64,000 nucleotides of DNA from assembly GCA_002591745.1 (NCBI GenBank), contig PDLQ01000013.1, forward strand, positions 1 through 64,000. Reading direction: 5' to 3'. The DNA is from Lewinellaceae bacterium SD302. GTDB taxonomy: Bacteria > Bacteroidota > Bacteroidia > Chitinophagales > Saprospiraceae. Position 1 is the first letter of the stretch. Every line of letters starts with the position of its first letter. The notes beneath the pieces are model-generated. The model did not search any database. It was not told where the DNA came from and was given only the letters and a program-made list of their open reading frames with translations. Below, piece by piece: positions 38,738 to 48,488 of the stretch. Both the position numbers and the translations under genes were made by a program.

Positions 38738-39781
38738 TTATTTGCTCTTTTGACCGATAAGTCGCACTTCCCGTTCCAGCTCAATGCCGTAATGGTCCAT
38801 TATATCGGCCTGGATACGTTCACTGAACGCCAATATCTCCGCTCCGGTTGCCCCGCCATAGTTAACAATTACCAGTGCCTGTTTGGTGAAAGTGCCAACT
38901 GCACCATTTCGCTTACCCTTCCAGCCCGCCTGGTCGATCAGCCAGCCGGCGGGTATTTTCATTTTACCGGTTCCGGCGGAGTAGGCCGGAAGTTGCGGAA
39001 AACGTTCTTTTAAAGACTCGTAGGTGCTGCTGGCAATGATTGGGTTTTTGAAGAAGGAACCACTATTCCCCAACTGGGAAAAGAAAGGTAATTTTTCAGC
39101 CCTGATTTCCATCACCGCCCGGGCAATTTTACTCGGGCTTACCTCCTGGCCGGGAAAACGTAATTCCAGCCGATCGCCCACGGCACCATAACTGGTTTCT
39201 GGCTCGAAGTGACCACCCAATTTGAAATCGACGGCCGTAATCAGGTAGCGACCGGAATTTCGCTTGAAGTAACTGTCGCGGTAGGCGAAAGCACACTCTT
39301 CTTTATTCAAAACCGTCATGCCCACTCCATATTCGTAAGCGTGTACGGCGTGAATGCGATCGGCCACTTCAAGCCCGTAAGCACCGATGTTCTGAACCGG
39401 GCTGGCACCAACCGTACCCGGGATCAGGGCCAGGTTTTCCAGGCCGTGCAGTCCTTTGCTCAGGGTGTATAGCACGAATTGTTGCCAATTCACCCCCGCT
39501 GCGGCCCTGACGATTGTCGCAGGAGCCCCGTCAGTGGGGGAATAATTTGGTAAAGTTTGCCCGAATTCGTCCGTAACGCCGCGCAGATCGATGTGCAGGG
39601 TCAGGCCGGGAACCTCGTCGAGTAACAGCAGATTGGAACCGGAGCCGAGGACCAGTTCGGGTGCTTTCTCCAATTGTAACTCATCCAGTTGGCTAAGCGC
39701 GTGGAGGCGCAGGTAACGTTCGGCCCGGGCGGGTAGGCCAAAGGTATTGTAGGCGGTCAATTCAAAGTTACTCTCAATCAT
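38738..39781 (-). CDS. murB: UDP-N-acetylmuramate dehydrogenase
   Basis: A 347-residue FAD enzyme that reduces UDP-GlcNAc-enolpyruvate to UDP-MurNAc in peptidoglycan synthesis. FAD-binding segments are clear (LVLGSGSNLLLLD, then LENLALIPGTVGASPVQNIGAYG), as are the substrate-loop YRDSYFKR and the proton-donor serine in GNSGSFFKNP. It overlaps the upstream membrane-protein gene by four bases (ATGA) and precedes the TPR gene by one base. Confidence 0.96.
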   Translation of the reverse strand: MIESNFELTAYNTFGLPARAERYLRLHALSQLDELQLEKAPELVLGSGSNLLLLDEVPGLTLHIDLRGVTDEFGQTLPNYSPTDGAPATIVRAAAGVNWQQFVLYTLSKGLHGLENLALIPGTVGASPVQNIGAYGLEVADRIHAVHAYEYGVGMTVLNKEECAFAYRDSYFKRNSGRYLITAVDFKLGGHFEPETSYGAVGDRLELRFPGQEVSPSKIARAVMEIRAEKLPFFSQLGNSGSFFKNPIIASSTYESLKERFPQLPAYSAGTGKMKIPAGWLIDQAGWKGKRNGAVGTFTKQALVIVNYGGATGAEILAFSERIQADIMDHYGIELEREVRLIGQKSK

Positions 39782-40380
39782 TCAGCTGCCAAGATAAAGT
39801 CTTGCCCCCATCTGCCGTGGTACAAACGGGCGGTAATTTTCGAACCGGCCTCCAGGTCGTTGGCTTGCTGCCCTTTTATCCGGATGGTCGGGTACTTGTT
39901 TTTCTCAGTCCGACCAACAGACATTGCTACATTGTTAACCAAAACAACGGCTGCGTCGACGTAAGCCAATTCACCTTCGTCAGATCCGATTCGCTGATTG
40001 TTTTTTAGTCTGACCACCTCTACCTCCACCGGTTCACTCGCTAGTGTGGCGGGGAAGATTCGGTTGCTCCAGGCCAGGAACCAGGTCGCGAACACACAGG
40101 AAAGCAACAGGGAAAAGAGGCCGAAACGGACTTTCTCCAACTGATTATAACCTACGGCGTCTTTAATGAAAAACAGACCCACGGCGAATGTAATGGCAAT
40201 GCCGGCTTTAATGCCAGTGCTCACCAATCCGGCGCTGCCCAGATAGGCCCGCGAGAATAAAAATTCCCGAAATGCCAGCGCTAGGATGACGACCACCAGA
40301 ATACCCAACAGGGTACCCCGCCAACCGTCGAGCATCTCTTCCTCCCGGCTCTGGTATTCATGGTTTACGTCGGAAAGCAT
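39778..40380 (-). CDS. Membrane protein of unknown function
   Basis: A 200-residue protein with about three membrane segments (24-40, 57-73, 85-105) and a C-terminal outside domain of about 90 residues (PVEVEVVRLKNNQRIGSDEG, then KYPTIRIKGQQANDLEAGSK). I do not recognise a family. Its stop overlaps the murB start, so the two are translationally coupled. A TTGCTACTTTG word lies 52 bases before its ATG, pointing to it. Confidence 0.8.
   Translation of the reverse strand: MLSDVNHEYQSREEEMLDGWRGTLLGILVVVILALAFREFLFSRAYLGSAGLVSTGIKAGIAITFAVGLFFIKDAVGYNQLEKVRFGLFSLLLSCVFATWFLAWSNRIFPATLASEPVEVEVVRLKNNQRIGSDEGELAYVDAAVVLVNNVAMSVGRTEKNKYPTIRIKGQQANDLEAGSKITARLYHGRWGQDFILAAE
39923..39944 (+). repeat. 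Degenerate TTGCTACATTG motif inside a gene
   Basis: One mismatch from the core word, but the right arm (GTTAACCAAAA) is like other copies. Antisense to the membrane-protein gene. Confidence 0.35.
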
Positions 40381-40431
40381 GCTTGTGTTTTTCAGATACG
40401 GGTAACTGTAATCTAAGGCCTTTTATGGCTT

Positions 40432-40442
40432 CAAAGTAGCAA
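40432..40442 (-). promoter_or_regulatory. TTGCTACTTTG motif before the membrane protein-murB operon
   Basis: Reads TTGCTACTTTGAAGCCATAA on the minus strand, 52 bases upstream of the ATG at 40380 and oriented toward it. Confidence 0.65.
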
Positions 40443-40482
40443 TATTCAGATAAAACTGAGGGTATCCGCTTCCGGAAGGCCA

Positions 40483-42324
40483 CTAGGCCGTAGTCGATAC
40501 GTTGTCAAACTGCAATTTAGCCAGGGCGTTGTAGGCTCCATTCGGAATGTTGCTGAGTTCATCGTGGGTGCCGCTTTCAATGATCCGGCCCTGGTCGATG
40601 ACGTAGATCCGGTCAGCTTCCCTGATGGTAGACAGGCGGTGGGCGATGATGATGCTGGTCCGATTCTCCATAAGTCGGTCCAAGGCTTCCTGAACAACTC
40701 TTTCGCTTTCGGCGTCGAGGCTACTGGTTGCTTCGTCCAGCAGCAATATAGCCGGATCTTTGAGAATGGCCCGGGCGATAGCGATTCTTTGTCGCTGTCC
40801 TCCACTGAGCTTAATGCCGCGGTCACCGACGATAGTATCCAGACCATCGGGGAAGCCCATGATGAATTCCAGAGCGTTGGCCTGGTCGGCGGCGGCCATG
40901 ATCTCTTCTTCGCTGGCTGCGAGGCGGCCGTAGGCAATATTTTCCCGGATGGTGCCACCGAAGAGCATCACTTCCTGGGGAACCAGGGCGAGGTTGTCGC
41001 GGTAATTGTGGAGATCGTAGTCCCAAATCTCCTGTCCGTCTACGGTGATGGAGCCGCCATCGAGCTCATAAAAACGCAGTAGTAATTTTACGATCGTGGA
41101 TTTTCCACTACCGCTGGCTCCGACCAGAGCGACTTTCTGGCCCGGCGCGATGCGCAGATCGAGATTCTTCAGTACGGGTACGTCCGGTCGGGTGGGGTAG
41201 GAGAAGTCGACGTTGGCGTAGACAATGTCACCGCTGAGCGCTGGTGCCTGGTTGGTCTGGCGATCAGCGTTTACGAGGCTTTCGTCACTTTCACTCACTT
41301 CGTCGTTCAGGATGTCGAGAATACGGTCGGCGGCTCCAAGGGCGGAGACGATCTCGGTATAGAAATTTCCCAGACTGGCGATAGCTGCACCGATAATGCC
41401 GGTGAAAACTACGAAACTGAACAGGTCGCCGATCGGTAGATCTCCGGCCTGTACCAACAAAGCGGCCCGGTAAATGATGAAGAATAAAGCACCAAACATC
41501 ACCGTGATCAAAAAGGCGGCGAAAAGGCCACGCATTGTGGCAGTTTTCAGCGATATTTTGACGGTTTCGTCGATGCTTTTCTGGTAGCGGCTGAGCTCAA
41601 AATCTTCGTTAGTGTAAGCTTTTACGGTGTGAATACTCTGCAGGGTTTCTTCGACTACGACATTACTCTGTGCGAGTTGATCCTGCCGTTGCTTCATCAA
41701 TTTGCGAATGTAGCGGCCGAAAAACATGGCTGAAATCACTACTACGGGGAAAGTAGCCAGGCTAATCAGGGCCAGCTTCCACATCGTAAAAAGAATGTAG
41801 ACCGTACCACCGATGAAGATGATGATCTGCCGCAGGAATTCTGCGAGGGTCAGGGAGAATACCCCCTGTATCTGGGTGACGTCGTTGGTGATGCGGCTGG
41901 TCAGTTCTCCCACCCGCCGCTGCTCGAAAAAAGGGATGTTGAGACTTAGTATCTTTTGAAAAAGATCTTTGCGCAAAAGCGCCATACTTTTTTCACTCAC
42001 GATGGCCTGTAAGCGGACGCGCAGAAAGCTGAGGACCGCCTGAAACACCAGCAGCCCCGCCAGGGCAATGAAAATCTGGTTGATCGTGTAGTCGTGGGTA
42101 GCTTCTCCGTTGATGATATTCAGTACCTCACCCGGCAGTTGCATGATGGCCAAAAAGACCACGCTACCCAGTGCCAGGATGAACATACTGGAAATGAAAT
42201 ACCATTTATAGGGTAGGACGTAACTGAAAATACCCATCGAACGTTTGAGCTGTTCCCAGCTGAAACTCGGTTTCTTTTCTTCTTTGTCCGTCGCTTTATC
42301 GGCGGTGGAATGTTGACTTGCCAT
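40483..42324 (-). CDS. ABC exporter, fused permease and ATPase (MsbA-like)
   Basis: A 613-residue half-transporter: six membrane segments in the first 330 residues, then an ATPase domain with Walker A GASGSGKST (about 398), Q-loop LVPQEVMLFGG, signature LSGGQRQR, Walker B ILLLDEATSSLD and switch His in AHRLSTI. Homodimeric exporters of this type move lipids (MsbA) or drugs across the inner membrane; the substrate cannot be told. It is not closely linked to other transporter genes. Confidence 0.94.
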   Translation of the reverse strand: MASQHSTADKATDKEEKKPSFSWEQLKRSMGIFSYVLPYKWYFISSMFILALGSVVFLAIMQLPGEVLNIINGEATHDYTINQIFIALAGLLVFQAVLSFLRVRLQAIVSEKSMALLRKDLFQKILSLNIPFFEQRRVGELTSRITNDVTQIQGVFSLTLAEFLRQIIIFIGGTVYILFTMWKLALISLATFPVVVISAMFFGRYIRKLMKQRQDQLAQSNVVVEETLQSIHTVKAYTNEDFELSRYQKSIDETVKISLKTATMRGLFAAFLITVMFGALFFIIYRAALLVQAGDLPIGDLFSFVVFTGIIGAAIASLGNFYTEIVSALGAADRILDILNDEVSESDESLVNADRQTNQAPALSGDIVYANVDFSYPTRPDVPVLKNLDLRIAPGQKVALVGASGSGKSTIVKLLLRFYELDGGSITVDGQEIWDYDLHNYRDNLALVPQEVMLFGGTIRENIAYGRLAASEEEIMAAADQANALEFIMGFPDGLDTIVGDRGIKLSGGQRQRIAIARAILKDPAILLLDEATSSLDAESERVVQEALDRLMENRTSIIIAHRLSTIREADRIYVIDQGRIIESGTHDELSNIPNGAYNALAKLQFDNVSTTA

Positions 42325-42380
42325 AGGGCAAAGGAAACATCTTTAACTACAAAATGGTCGGTACCACACAATAAATGGCG

Positions 42381-42388
42381 TAACTTTG
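42381..42388 (+). promoter_or_regulatory. Possible -7 promoter element (TAACTTTG)
   Basis: Matches TAnnTTTG and lies about 100 bases before the gene at 42486. No TTG at the expected -33 position was seen. Confidence 0.45.
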
Positions 42389-42485
42389 ATCTTTCTATTG
42401 CAATTCTCTTTGCTTTTACAAGTTTTATATCCTGAAAACGACGACCTGTCTTTCTTTCGACGGGCGAAATAAATCAACACGCTAT

Positions 42486-43349
42486 ATGAGAGGCATCACC
42501 TCCATCATCCCACTGCTGCTTTGCCTGTTTGCTATTGGCAACCAGCCATCTGCCCAAGAATTTGAACTCGGCCTCATGGGCGGAGTATCTCTTTACAGTG
42601 GCGACCTCAGCCCGGACGAATTCGGTCTCTATTTCGAAGACCTCAACCCTGCGGGCGGCGCCTATATCCGTTACCGGCCCACGAGCCGTCTGGCCTTACG
42701 CTTCCAGGGCATGTTCACCCAGCTATCTGCTACGGACAATGCACCCATCCCCGGTGACGTGGATGAGCGTCAGGAACGCTTGCTTAACTTTCGCAGTAAT
42801 CTGACCGAATTCAGCCTGACCGCCGAACTCGATCTTTTTTACATTGGCGACAAAGACGATAATCACCTCGCCCCCTACGTTTACGGAGGCGGAAGCATCA
42901 TTTCCTTCAATCCAGAAGGGAATCTTGATGGTAACTGGGTCGAACTCCAGCCCCTGGCTACCGAAGGACAGGGCATTCAGGGAAACCCGAACTACGATCC
43001 GGCTCGGTATTCTCTCAACGAGATCGTGCTGAACGTTGGTGGCGGTTTACGCTGGCGCGTCAGTGAGAAGTTCGTCCTCGGCCTGGAAATCGGTGGCCGC
43101 CGCGTTGCCTCCGATTACCTCGATGATGTCTCAAACACTCAGGTCGATTATCTCGACATTCTGGAAAATACGGGCTCTCAGGCCGCTGAGTTTTCCAATC
43201 CCAATATCGCTAACCCGACCGACGTACGCGGGCAAACCTATACCCGTGGTGGAGAGTTCGCCGATTGGTTCTTCCACGGAGGCCTGACGGTGGGCATCAC
43301 ATTGGGTGAAGGTAGTAGTAACGGTAAAACCGGTTGTTACGAGTTTTAA
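42486..43349 (+). CDS. Outer membrane beta-barrel protein (DUF6089-like)
   Basis: Signal peptide ending near SAQ (residue 24), then an amphipathic beta-barrel pattern: ELGLMGGVSLYSGDLSP, YIRYRPTSRLALRFQGMF, HLAPYVYGGGS and LNVGGGLRWRVSEKFVLGLE. This matches the DUF6089 family of Bacteroidota in layout and length. It is an integral outer membrane protein of unknown function. A family A inverted repeat follows directly after its stop. Confidence 0.88.
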   Translation: MRGITSIIPLLLCLFAIGNQPSAQEFELGLMGGVSLYSGDLSPDEFGLYFEDLNPAGGAYIRYRPTSRLALRFQGMFTQLSATDNAPIPGDVDERQERLLNFRSNLTEFSLTAELDLFYIGDKDDNHLAPYVYGGGSIISFNPEGNLDGNWVELQPLATEGQGIQGNPNYDPARYSLNEIVLNVGGGLRWRVSEKFVLGLEIGGRRVASDYLDDVSNTQVDYLDILENTGSQAAEFSNPNIANPTDVRGQTYTRGGEFADWFFHGGLTVGITLGEGSSNGKTGCYEF

Positions 43350-43416
43350 TTGGCTAGCGACCTCCAGGTCGCTCAAATTCTGAATTGCTCAAGAGCGACC
43401 TGGAGGTCGCTAGCCG
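43350..43416. repeat. Intergenic inverted repeat, family A copy 2
   Basis: A 22-bp perfect stem (43352-43373 with 43394-43415) and a 20-base loop, core TAGCGACCTCC as in the copy at 1552. It lies between convergent genes and may also act as a bidirectional terminator. Confidence 0.75.
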
Positions 43417-43429
43417 ATCACCTACGTGC

Positions 43430-46400
43430 TCAATGTTTTACCACCGTCCCGCTCTGCAACAAGCGTCCGGACTGAATAAGCTGGTAAGCATACTGTCCTG
43501 CTATCAATCGGCTAAGATCGATTGAACTTACACGACCACCAAGTAACCGCTGTCGCAGGACTACCCTGCCGAATAAATCAGTAATTACTAGCTCGGTTAC
43601 CGTCCGCTGACTGACCAGGTCGAAGTACAATTCATTTATGACCGGGCTGGGATAGACCGGAATATCCACTTCGCCGACGGTGAAATTTCGGGTGGATGAG
43701 ATCAACAAATTCCGGTCAATCGTCTGGCGGCTGATGTTGGTGATGATGGGCTCATTGAAGTCGAAGTAAATGGCGGCGTCGTTCTCGATTACGGTGCCGT
43801 CCGGCAGATCGGGCTGCTGGGCGATCTGGAAATGGACGTAGCCATTGGAGGCGATCGGATTGGTCGTACTATCCGGCAGCAGGATATTCTCGAAGGTGAA
43901 GACCAGCTCATTATTTAAAATCATCACGCGGTAGGGATGGCTACTGGCTCCGGCTGTGAAGGTGCTCAGGTTCAGTACGCTGGTGTCGATCTGGTCGCGC
44001 AGGGTCACGTTGAAGGCCGTATCCGTGCCAGTGTTCTGGAAGCGAATCTTATAATCCATCGTCTGGTTGGGGAAGATGTCGTTGTCTTCACCCACTCCGG
44101 CGGGAATGGCCTGCTTATCATTCGGGTCATAGGCGGCAGAGGTCTCCTGGCAATAACGATCAAACCAGGGGTCATCATCCAGTAAAGAAAAGTCATTCAC
44201 GAAACCAACGCTGATGCCGCCGCCGGTCAGCATACCACAGCCTTCTTCGATACCCAGGGGATGACTGAGATAAGGGGCTGCTTCCGGCCGATCCAGTTCC
44301 AGTCGGAAGGTCGTGCCCTCCGCGGCGAAAGCCATCTCCATCAACTCTCCAGCGTCAATGTCAATGGTCCCATTGTTGTAAATGATCACATCTTCGATGA
44401 CGTGGAATTCGATTTCTCCGCTGGGTCCGTCGCCGATGTTTTTGATTTGGAAGCGAATGCTGTCGTTGTCGCAGCTGGGGGTGACTTGGAGATTAGCGCC
44501 CTGGAAGCTGGGGTCGGGGGGTGTGCAGTCTAGCGGCCGGGGGTAAATAGTGGCGGAGGCGCAGATGGCGGCACCTACGGGGAAATCGCAATCGATGTGG
44601 CCGGTGATGGTGATGTTGCCATCAACGGAGATATTAACTGTCCCTAAATCAAAGCGATATAGTCCATTACCCAGATCTGTGTGAGCTATACTCGAGGAAA
44701 GAATTGTAAAATCGGAGTCGATCGCTACATCGACGTATGCATTTTCCGCAGCTACCGTACCGTAATTGCCGTAGTGCACCCGAATGAGGTTGTTTTCAAA
44801 GCAGGGACGTAAGTTCCCAGACGAAATTGCTACCTGTAGATACGGGCACTCAAAGACAACCGTGGCCGTATGATCGAAGTTTACGAACTCGTTTTCCTGG
44901 GCAATGGTGACCTGAAGATCATTGCAGTAATTCCAGTTAAGCGGGTTCCCTGGTGGCGTCCAGTGCTGGATGTAATCACCTATAGGGACGTTCATGAATG
45001 CCTGGCCATCATCCCCGGTTATCCCCGAATAAACGGAAGAGCTGTAAACATCCGTAAAGGTCACCAACCATCCCGCCAGTCCGGTGGAGTCGGATACTTC
45101 ACCACAGACACCGCTATTTCCCAGTCTTAGCGAGCAGGTTACGTTGGAAGCGGCACTGTTGACCAGCGGAACCCCGCAATTATTCACTGGTAAAGGTCCC
45201 ATGTTAGACAAGGCCCAAAATGCCGTCGTATTATCCGAAAAATCAATATTCAGGAAAGTTGTCGGTTCTTGAACTTCAAACGTCAAGCCTAATAGCGCCG
45301 TGCCGCTTATTACCGAGACGGGAACCTCATCGGTTCCATTGTATCGAATACTGATACGGCCAGGTTCTTCTTCGGCAATGACGAGGCTATCGCCCAGTAA
45401 GCCATTGTCAACTCCCTCGATGAAATCTAATTGAAAGGCATCGTATACCACTTCTGCTGAAATGGAGGTTATGCTGGTGAAATTAGCAACATCAAAAGCG
45501 ATGGTCGTTTCCTGGCCGGGGGCGTAAACTCCAGGTTCAAAATCCAAACAAAAGTCCACTGGAATTTGGTTGGCCTCGGTTCCACAGAAAATAAAGAGCC
45601 CGTCTTCTTCATTCGCGTGAGTAATACTGGAAAAGCCATCGGTGGTGATCAATTCGAAGTTTCGGTCAGCGAAATTGACGGTGGCTTCAAAGACAACATC
45701 CATGAAAGCTTCTGAATCATCAAGCGTTGTAGATGGTCCGGACCAAGTCACTTCAACTAGACCGGGCGTAATCTCTGTAGCCGTTGCTCCAGCCAACATG
45801 GAGTGTGGATTGATTTCGATAAAGTCATTTTCCTCTGCGTTGTAGGAAAAACGAAAATTGAAATCGGTGACGTTGGTAAAGTCAGAGGCTTCCAGAGCAG
45901 GACCGTGTTCTTCACCGTTCAGGACTTCCATATTCGTGATTAAGAAGCAGACGTCTATTGGGGGATTAGGTACGGGGAGTTCGCCACAAATAGTATAAGG
46001 AACTGGAATCCCGTTGTATGGCGCTGTAAATGCTTCAATACCGTCAGGACTTTCAAGCAATTCTATTGGTAATTCAACGATGGATTCAAGGACTTCAAAC
46101 GTCAAACTTACCATCTCACTCATATCGGGTAAGGTCATTGGGTCGTCCCCTATAATGCCACCATACGTTATGACCAGAAACCCATCACTACCGATTACAT
46201 CGACCATGTCAATTAGAGTCTGATTTCCGGTTGCTTCAATAAATTCAAGCTTTTCTGGATCATAGGTAACTGAAAAAGTGACCGCTTCAATATTAATGAA
46301 ATTCTCTACTCGTATATCAGTCCATACGGTTTCCCCCTGTGAATAAATACCGAGTTCAGTTTTTAAGCAAAAATCTATGGTTTCAATTATTATTGGTGGC

Positions 46401-46918
46401 CCAGCTATGTAAAATCCGCATTGAGTAACCGAAAACAGACTATTGTTACTATCTAGGAATTCAACGGAGAATGGAGAGTTGGTTAACTCTATCGACAAAT
46501 CTTCACTATCGTCTGTTATTTCGAAAGTGAAACTTAGCAAATTTGAACCGTCAGGAAGAGCTACAGGGCCGCCACTAATTGTAGACCAAGACACACGGAT
46601 GTCTCCTGGGTTAGGAGCATTTACAAATGTAAAAGGGATTGATTCATCTGAAGAAGACTGATAGTTCATTTGTATAGGGTCATAAACGATACCAAATTGG
46701 AAGCCATTAACATTTTCAAAGCCCGTCACTATCGTCTCAAATATCACCATCTGCCCAGCTACGTAAGGACCTTCCGTAGTTGGCGTCAAACAGACATCCA
46801 CGACGGGTTGGGCGAAGAGGTTCGTCAAAAAGAGTAAACTGAAAAACAGACTGAGATATATTTTTTTGGCTAACAAAGTAGCAATGCCATCAAAAGAGCA
46901 CGATTGTAAAAAAGTCAT
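43430..46918 (-). CDS. Giant T9SS protein with four cohesin-like modules, module 3
   Basis: The ATG at 46918 gives a signal peptide with a long n-region (hydrophobic part IYLSLFFSLLFLTNLFAQ); a TTG at 46876 within the dispersed word would give a shorter one. Four tandem cohesin-like modules follow (about 38-575), each starting with a VDVC or IDFC strand and a module pattern like GFQFGIVYDPIQMNY. Then come an Ig-like domain (GVCGEVSDSTGLAGWLVTF), a DUF11-like region (RPCFENNLIRVHYGNYG), the block AYDPNDK...IRFQNTGTDTA...NDAAIYFDFNEPI and a T9SS sorting domain (VYPSPVINELYF). It is a paralog of the gene at 48765-51830 and divergent from helical paralog 3. Confidence 0.88.
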   Translation of the reverse strand: MTFLQSCSFDGIATLLAKKIYLSLFFSLLFLTNLFAQPVVDVCLTPTTEGPYVAGQMVIFETIVTGFENVNGFQFGIVYDPIQMNYQSSSDESIPFTFVNAPNPGDIRVSWSTISGGPVALPDGSNLLSFTFEITDDSEDLSIELTNSPFSVEFLDSNNSLFSVTQCGFYIAGPPIIIETIDFCLKTELGIYSQGETVWTDIRVENFINIEAVTFSVTYDPEKLEFIEATGNQTLIDMVDVIGSDGFLVITYGGIIGDDPMTLPDMSEMVSLTFEVLESIVELPIELLESPDGIEAFTAPYNGIPVPYTICGELPVPNPPIDVCFLITNMEVLNGEEHGPALEASDFTNVTDFNFRFSYNAEENDFIEINPHSMLAGATATEITPGLVEVTWSGPSTTLDDSEAFMDVVFEATVNFADRNFELITTDGFSSITHANEEDGLFIFCGTEANQIPVDFCLDFEPGVYAPGQETTIAFDVANFTSITSISAEVVYDAFQLDFIEGVDNGLLGDSLVIAEEEPGRISIRYNGTDEVPVSVISGTALLGLTFEVQEPTTFLNIDFSDNTTAFWALSNMGPLPVNNCGVPLVNSAASNVTCSLRLGNSGVCGEVSDSTGLAGWLVTFTDVYSSSVYSGITGDDGQAFMNVPIGDYIQHWTPPGNPLNWNYCNDLQVTIAQENEFVNFDHTATVVFECPYLQVAISSGNLRPCFENNLIRVHYGNYGTVAAENAYVDVAIDSDFTILSSSIAHTDLGNGLYRFDLGTVNISVDGNITITGHIDCDFPVGAAICASATIYPRPLDCTPPDPSFQGANLQVTPSCDNDSIRFQIKNIGDGPSGEIEFHVIEDVIIYNNGTIDIDAGELMEMAFAAEGTTFRLELDRPEAAPYLSHPLGIEEGCGMLTGGGISVGFVNDFSLLDDDPWFDRYCQETSAAYDPNDKQAIPAGVGEDNDIFPNQTMDYKIRFQNTGTDTAFNVTLRDQIDTSVLNLSTFTAGASSHPYRVMILNNELVFTFENILLPDSTTNPIASNGYVHFQIAQQPDLPDGTVIENDAAIYFDFNEPIITNISRQTIDRNLLISSTRNFTVGEVDIPVYPSPVINELYFDLVSQRTVTELVITDLFGRVVLRQRLLGGRVSSIDLSRLIAGQYAYQLIQSGRLLQSGTVVKH
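46874..46884 (-). promoter_or_regulatory. TTGCTACTTTG motif at the start of cohesin-like giant 1
   Basis: Reads TTGCTACTTTGTTAGCCAAA on the minus strand, directly before the hydrophobic signal segment. The TTG at 46876-46874 is in frame, so the word may hold the start codon or lie inside the coding region. Confidence 0.5.
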
Positions 46919-47041
46919 TTGTCCGAGATTAAAATATTGATCGAAAAGGGATGTCAGGTAACTGTTCATTGGGTCACGATACAAATATGCAGTTCTCACT
47001 TGACCGACCAAAAGACAAATTTTTCATTTTGTAAGCAAGCC

Positions 47042-47052
47042 TTGCTACTTTG
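47042..47052 (+). promoter_or_regulatory. TTGCTACTTTG motif before helical paralog 3
   Basis: Reads TTGCTACTTTGAAGTCAAAA, 68 bases before the TTG start at 47121 and pointing to it. Confidence 0.65.
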
Positions 47053-47120
47053 AAGTCAAAATATAATTGAAAATCAACGAATTGTGATTTTATTTGTAGG
47101 CTTGTAAAGCTTCTACTTCC

Positions 47121-48488
47121 TTGAAGAACCAATTAAATCGTCTGCTGGCCACCTTTTCAACCGAAGAACTCAACCGCTTTGAGTTATTTCTGGCTTCCCC
47201 TTACTTCAACCGAAAGCCAGGTCTGCTCTTGCTTTTTCGTAATAACTACCGCTGCGACACGGACGGAGGCATGGGGGAGAAAGAGAAAGTTCAAGATCGC
47301 CTCGAGCGCAGCGAACTACTGGCCCTGGCCGAAAAATTCTTAATCCTGGAAGCCAGGCAGAGCGACTTCGGACCCTTGCAAGATCAAATGCTGTTACGGG
47401 AAATCGCCCGCAAACGAGTCCAACCCTTGCGGGTAAAACAAGCCGGAAAGCGGGCCGCTAAAATTCTTTCTGATACCCCCGACGGTACAACTCGCGCCAG
47501 ACTGGCCTACGAATTAGAGTGGGAAGACACGGCAGCCAAACTTAACAACCGCCGCCTGCAGATCGAAGAAGCCAACGCTACCCGCCGGTTACAGGAACGC
47601 AGCTTCCTGCTGGAAAAATTACGACTGGCCTGTGAGTCGGTATCCACCCAAGCCATCGACCCCGGCCTGTTGGAAGATGGCCTGTTGCCAACTGTGTTAA
47701 ACTACCTGGAGGCGAGCCCCGAACTGCTGACGAAGGATGCGCTATTGAGTACTTACCTGTATTGCTACCGCTCGTTGATCGATGCAAATGACCATCAGTC
47801 TTTCGAACGTCTTCTATATCTCCTGAGCAAGCCTACTTATTTCGACCCGGCTGAAACCGGCAGCCTCCTGTTATTGGCGATCAACGCCTGCATCCGCCGC
47901 ATCAACCAAGGCCAGTCAGATGCCGCTAATGCTGCTTTTGAACTCTATTCCATCGGTTTGGAAAGTGGCTACCTACTCACTGCTGGAAAGGTGTCCCGCT
48001 TTACTTTCAGCAACGTGGTCGTGCTAGCCCTGAAAGCCGGAGATTACGCTCGGGCCGGCGCCTTCATCGATCGCTACGCCGCCAAACTGGAAAAATCCGT
48101 TGCCCAATCCACCGAAGCGCTCAACCGGGCCCGCCTGGCTTACGAGCAGGGGCAGTTGCCCCAGGCCATGAACTTCCTCCGCTCCGCTCGTGATGAGGAT
48201 GTTCTTACTACGCTTAACATCCGAATCTTACAAATGAGGGTCTACTACCAGCTCCAAAATTTTCGCCTCCTGGACGCTCACTTGGATGCCCTGGACATCT
48301 ACCTGCGCCGCCGCAAAAACTCACTCGGCTACCATTACAAAGCTTACCGAATACTGACGGCCTCCGTTCGGAAACTCCGACGTATTAACTTTCACGAGCG
48401 AGGACAGATCGAAAGTTTCCGTCGTGAAATTGAGGAGGCCGAGAATTTGCCGGAGAAGAACTGGTTGTTACGGATAGTAGCATCCTGA
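47121..48488 (+). CDS. Helical module protein, paralog 3 (unknown function)
   Basis: A 455-residue helical protein with no signal peptide, starting with TTG. It shares with its paralogs the N-terminal SP-x-FN motif (FLASPYFNRK), the FTFSNVVVLALKAGDYARA block, the STEALNRARLAYEQGQLPQA block, the YLRRRKNSLGYHYKAYR block and a final WLLRIV. It is closest to the paralog at 52034-53440. It is divergent from the cohesin-like giant at 43430-46918, 202 bases away. Cytoplasmic; a TPR-like role in protein binding is possible but unproven. Confidence 0.86.
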   Translation: MKNQLNRLLATFSTEELNRFELFLASPYFNRKPGLLLLFRNNYRCDTDGGMGEKEKVQDRLERSELLALAEKFLILEARQSDFGPLQDQMLLREIARKRVQPLRVKQAGKRAAKILSDTPDGTTRARLAYELEWEDTAAKLNNRRLQIEEANATRRLQERSFLLEKLRLACESVSTQAIDPGLLEDGLLPTVLNYLEASPELLTKDALLSTYLYCYRSLIDANDHQSFERLLYLLSKPTYFDPAETGSLLLLAINACIRRINQGQSDAANAAFELYSIGLESGYLLTAGKVSRFTFSNVVVLALKAGDYARAGAFIDRYAAKLEKSVAQSTEALNRARLAYEQGQLPQAMNFLRSARDEDVLTTLNIRILQMRVYYQLQNFRLLDAHLDALDIYLRRRKNSLGYHYKAYRILTASVRKLRRINFHERGQIESFRREIEEAENLPEKNWLLRIVAS

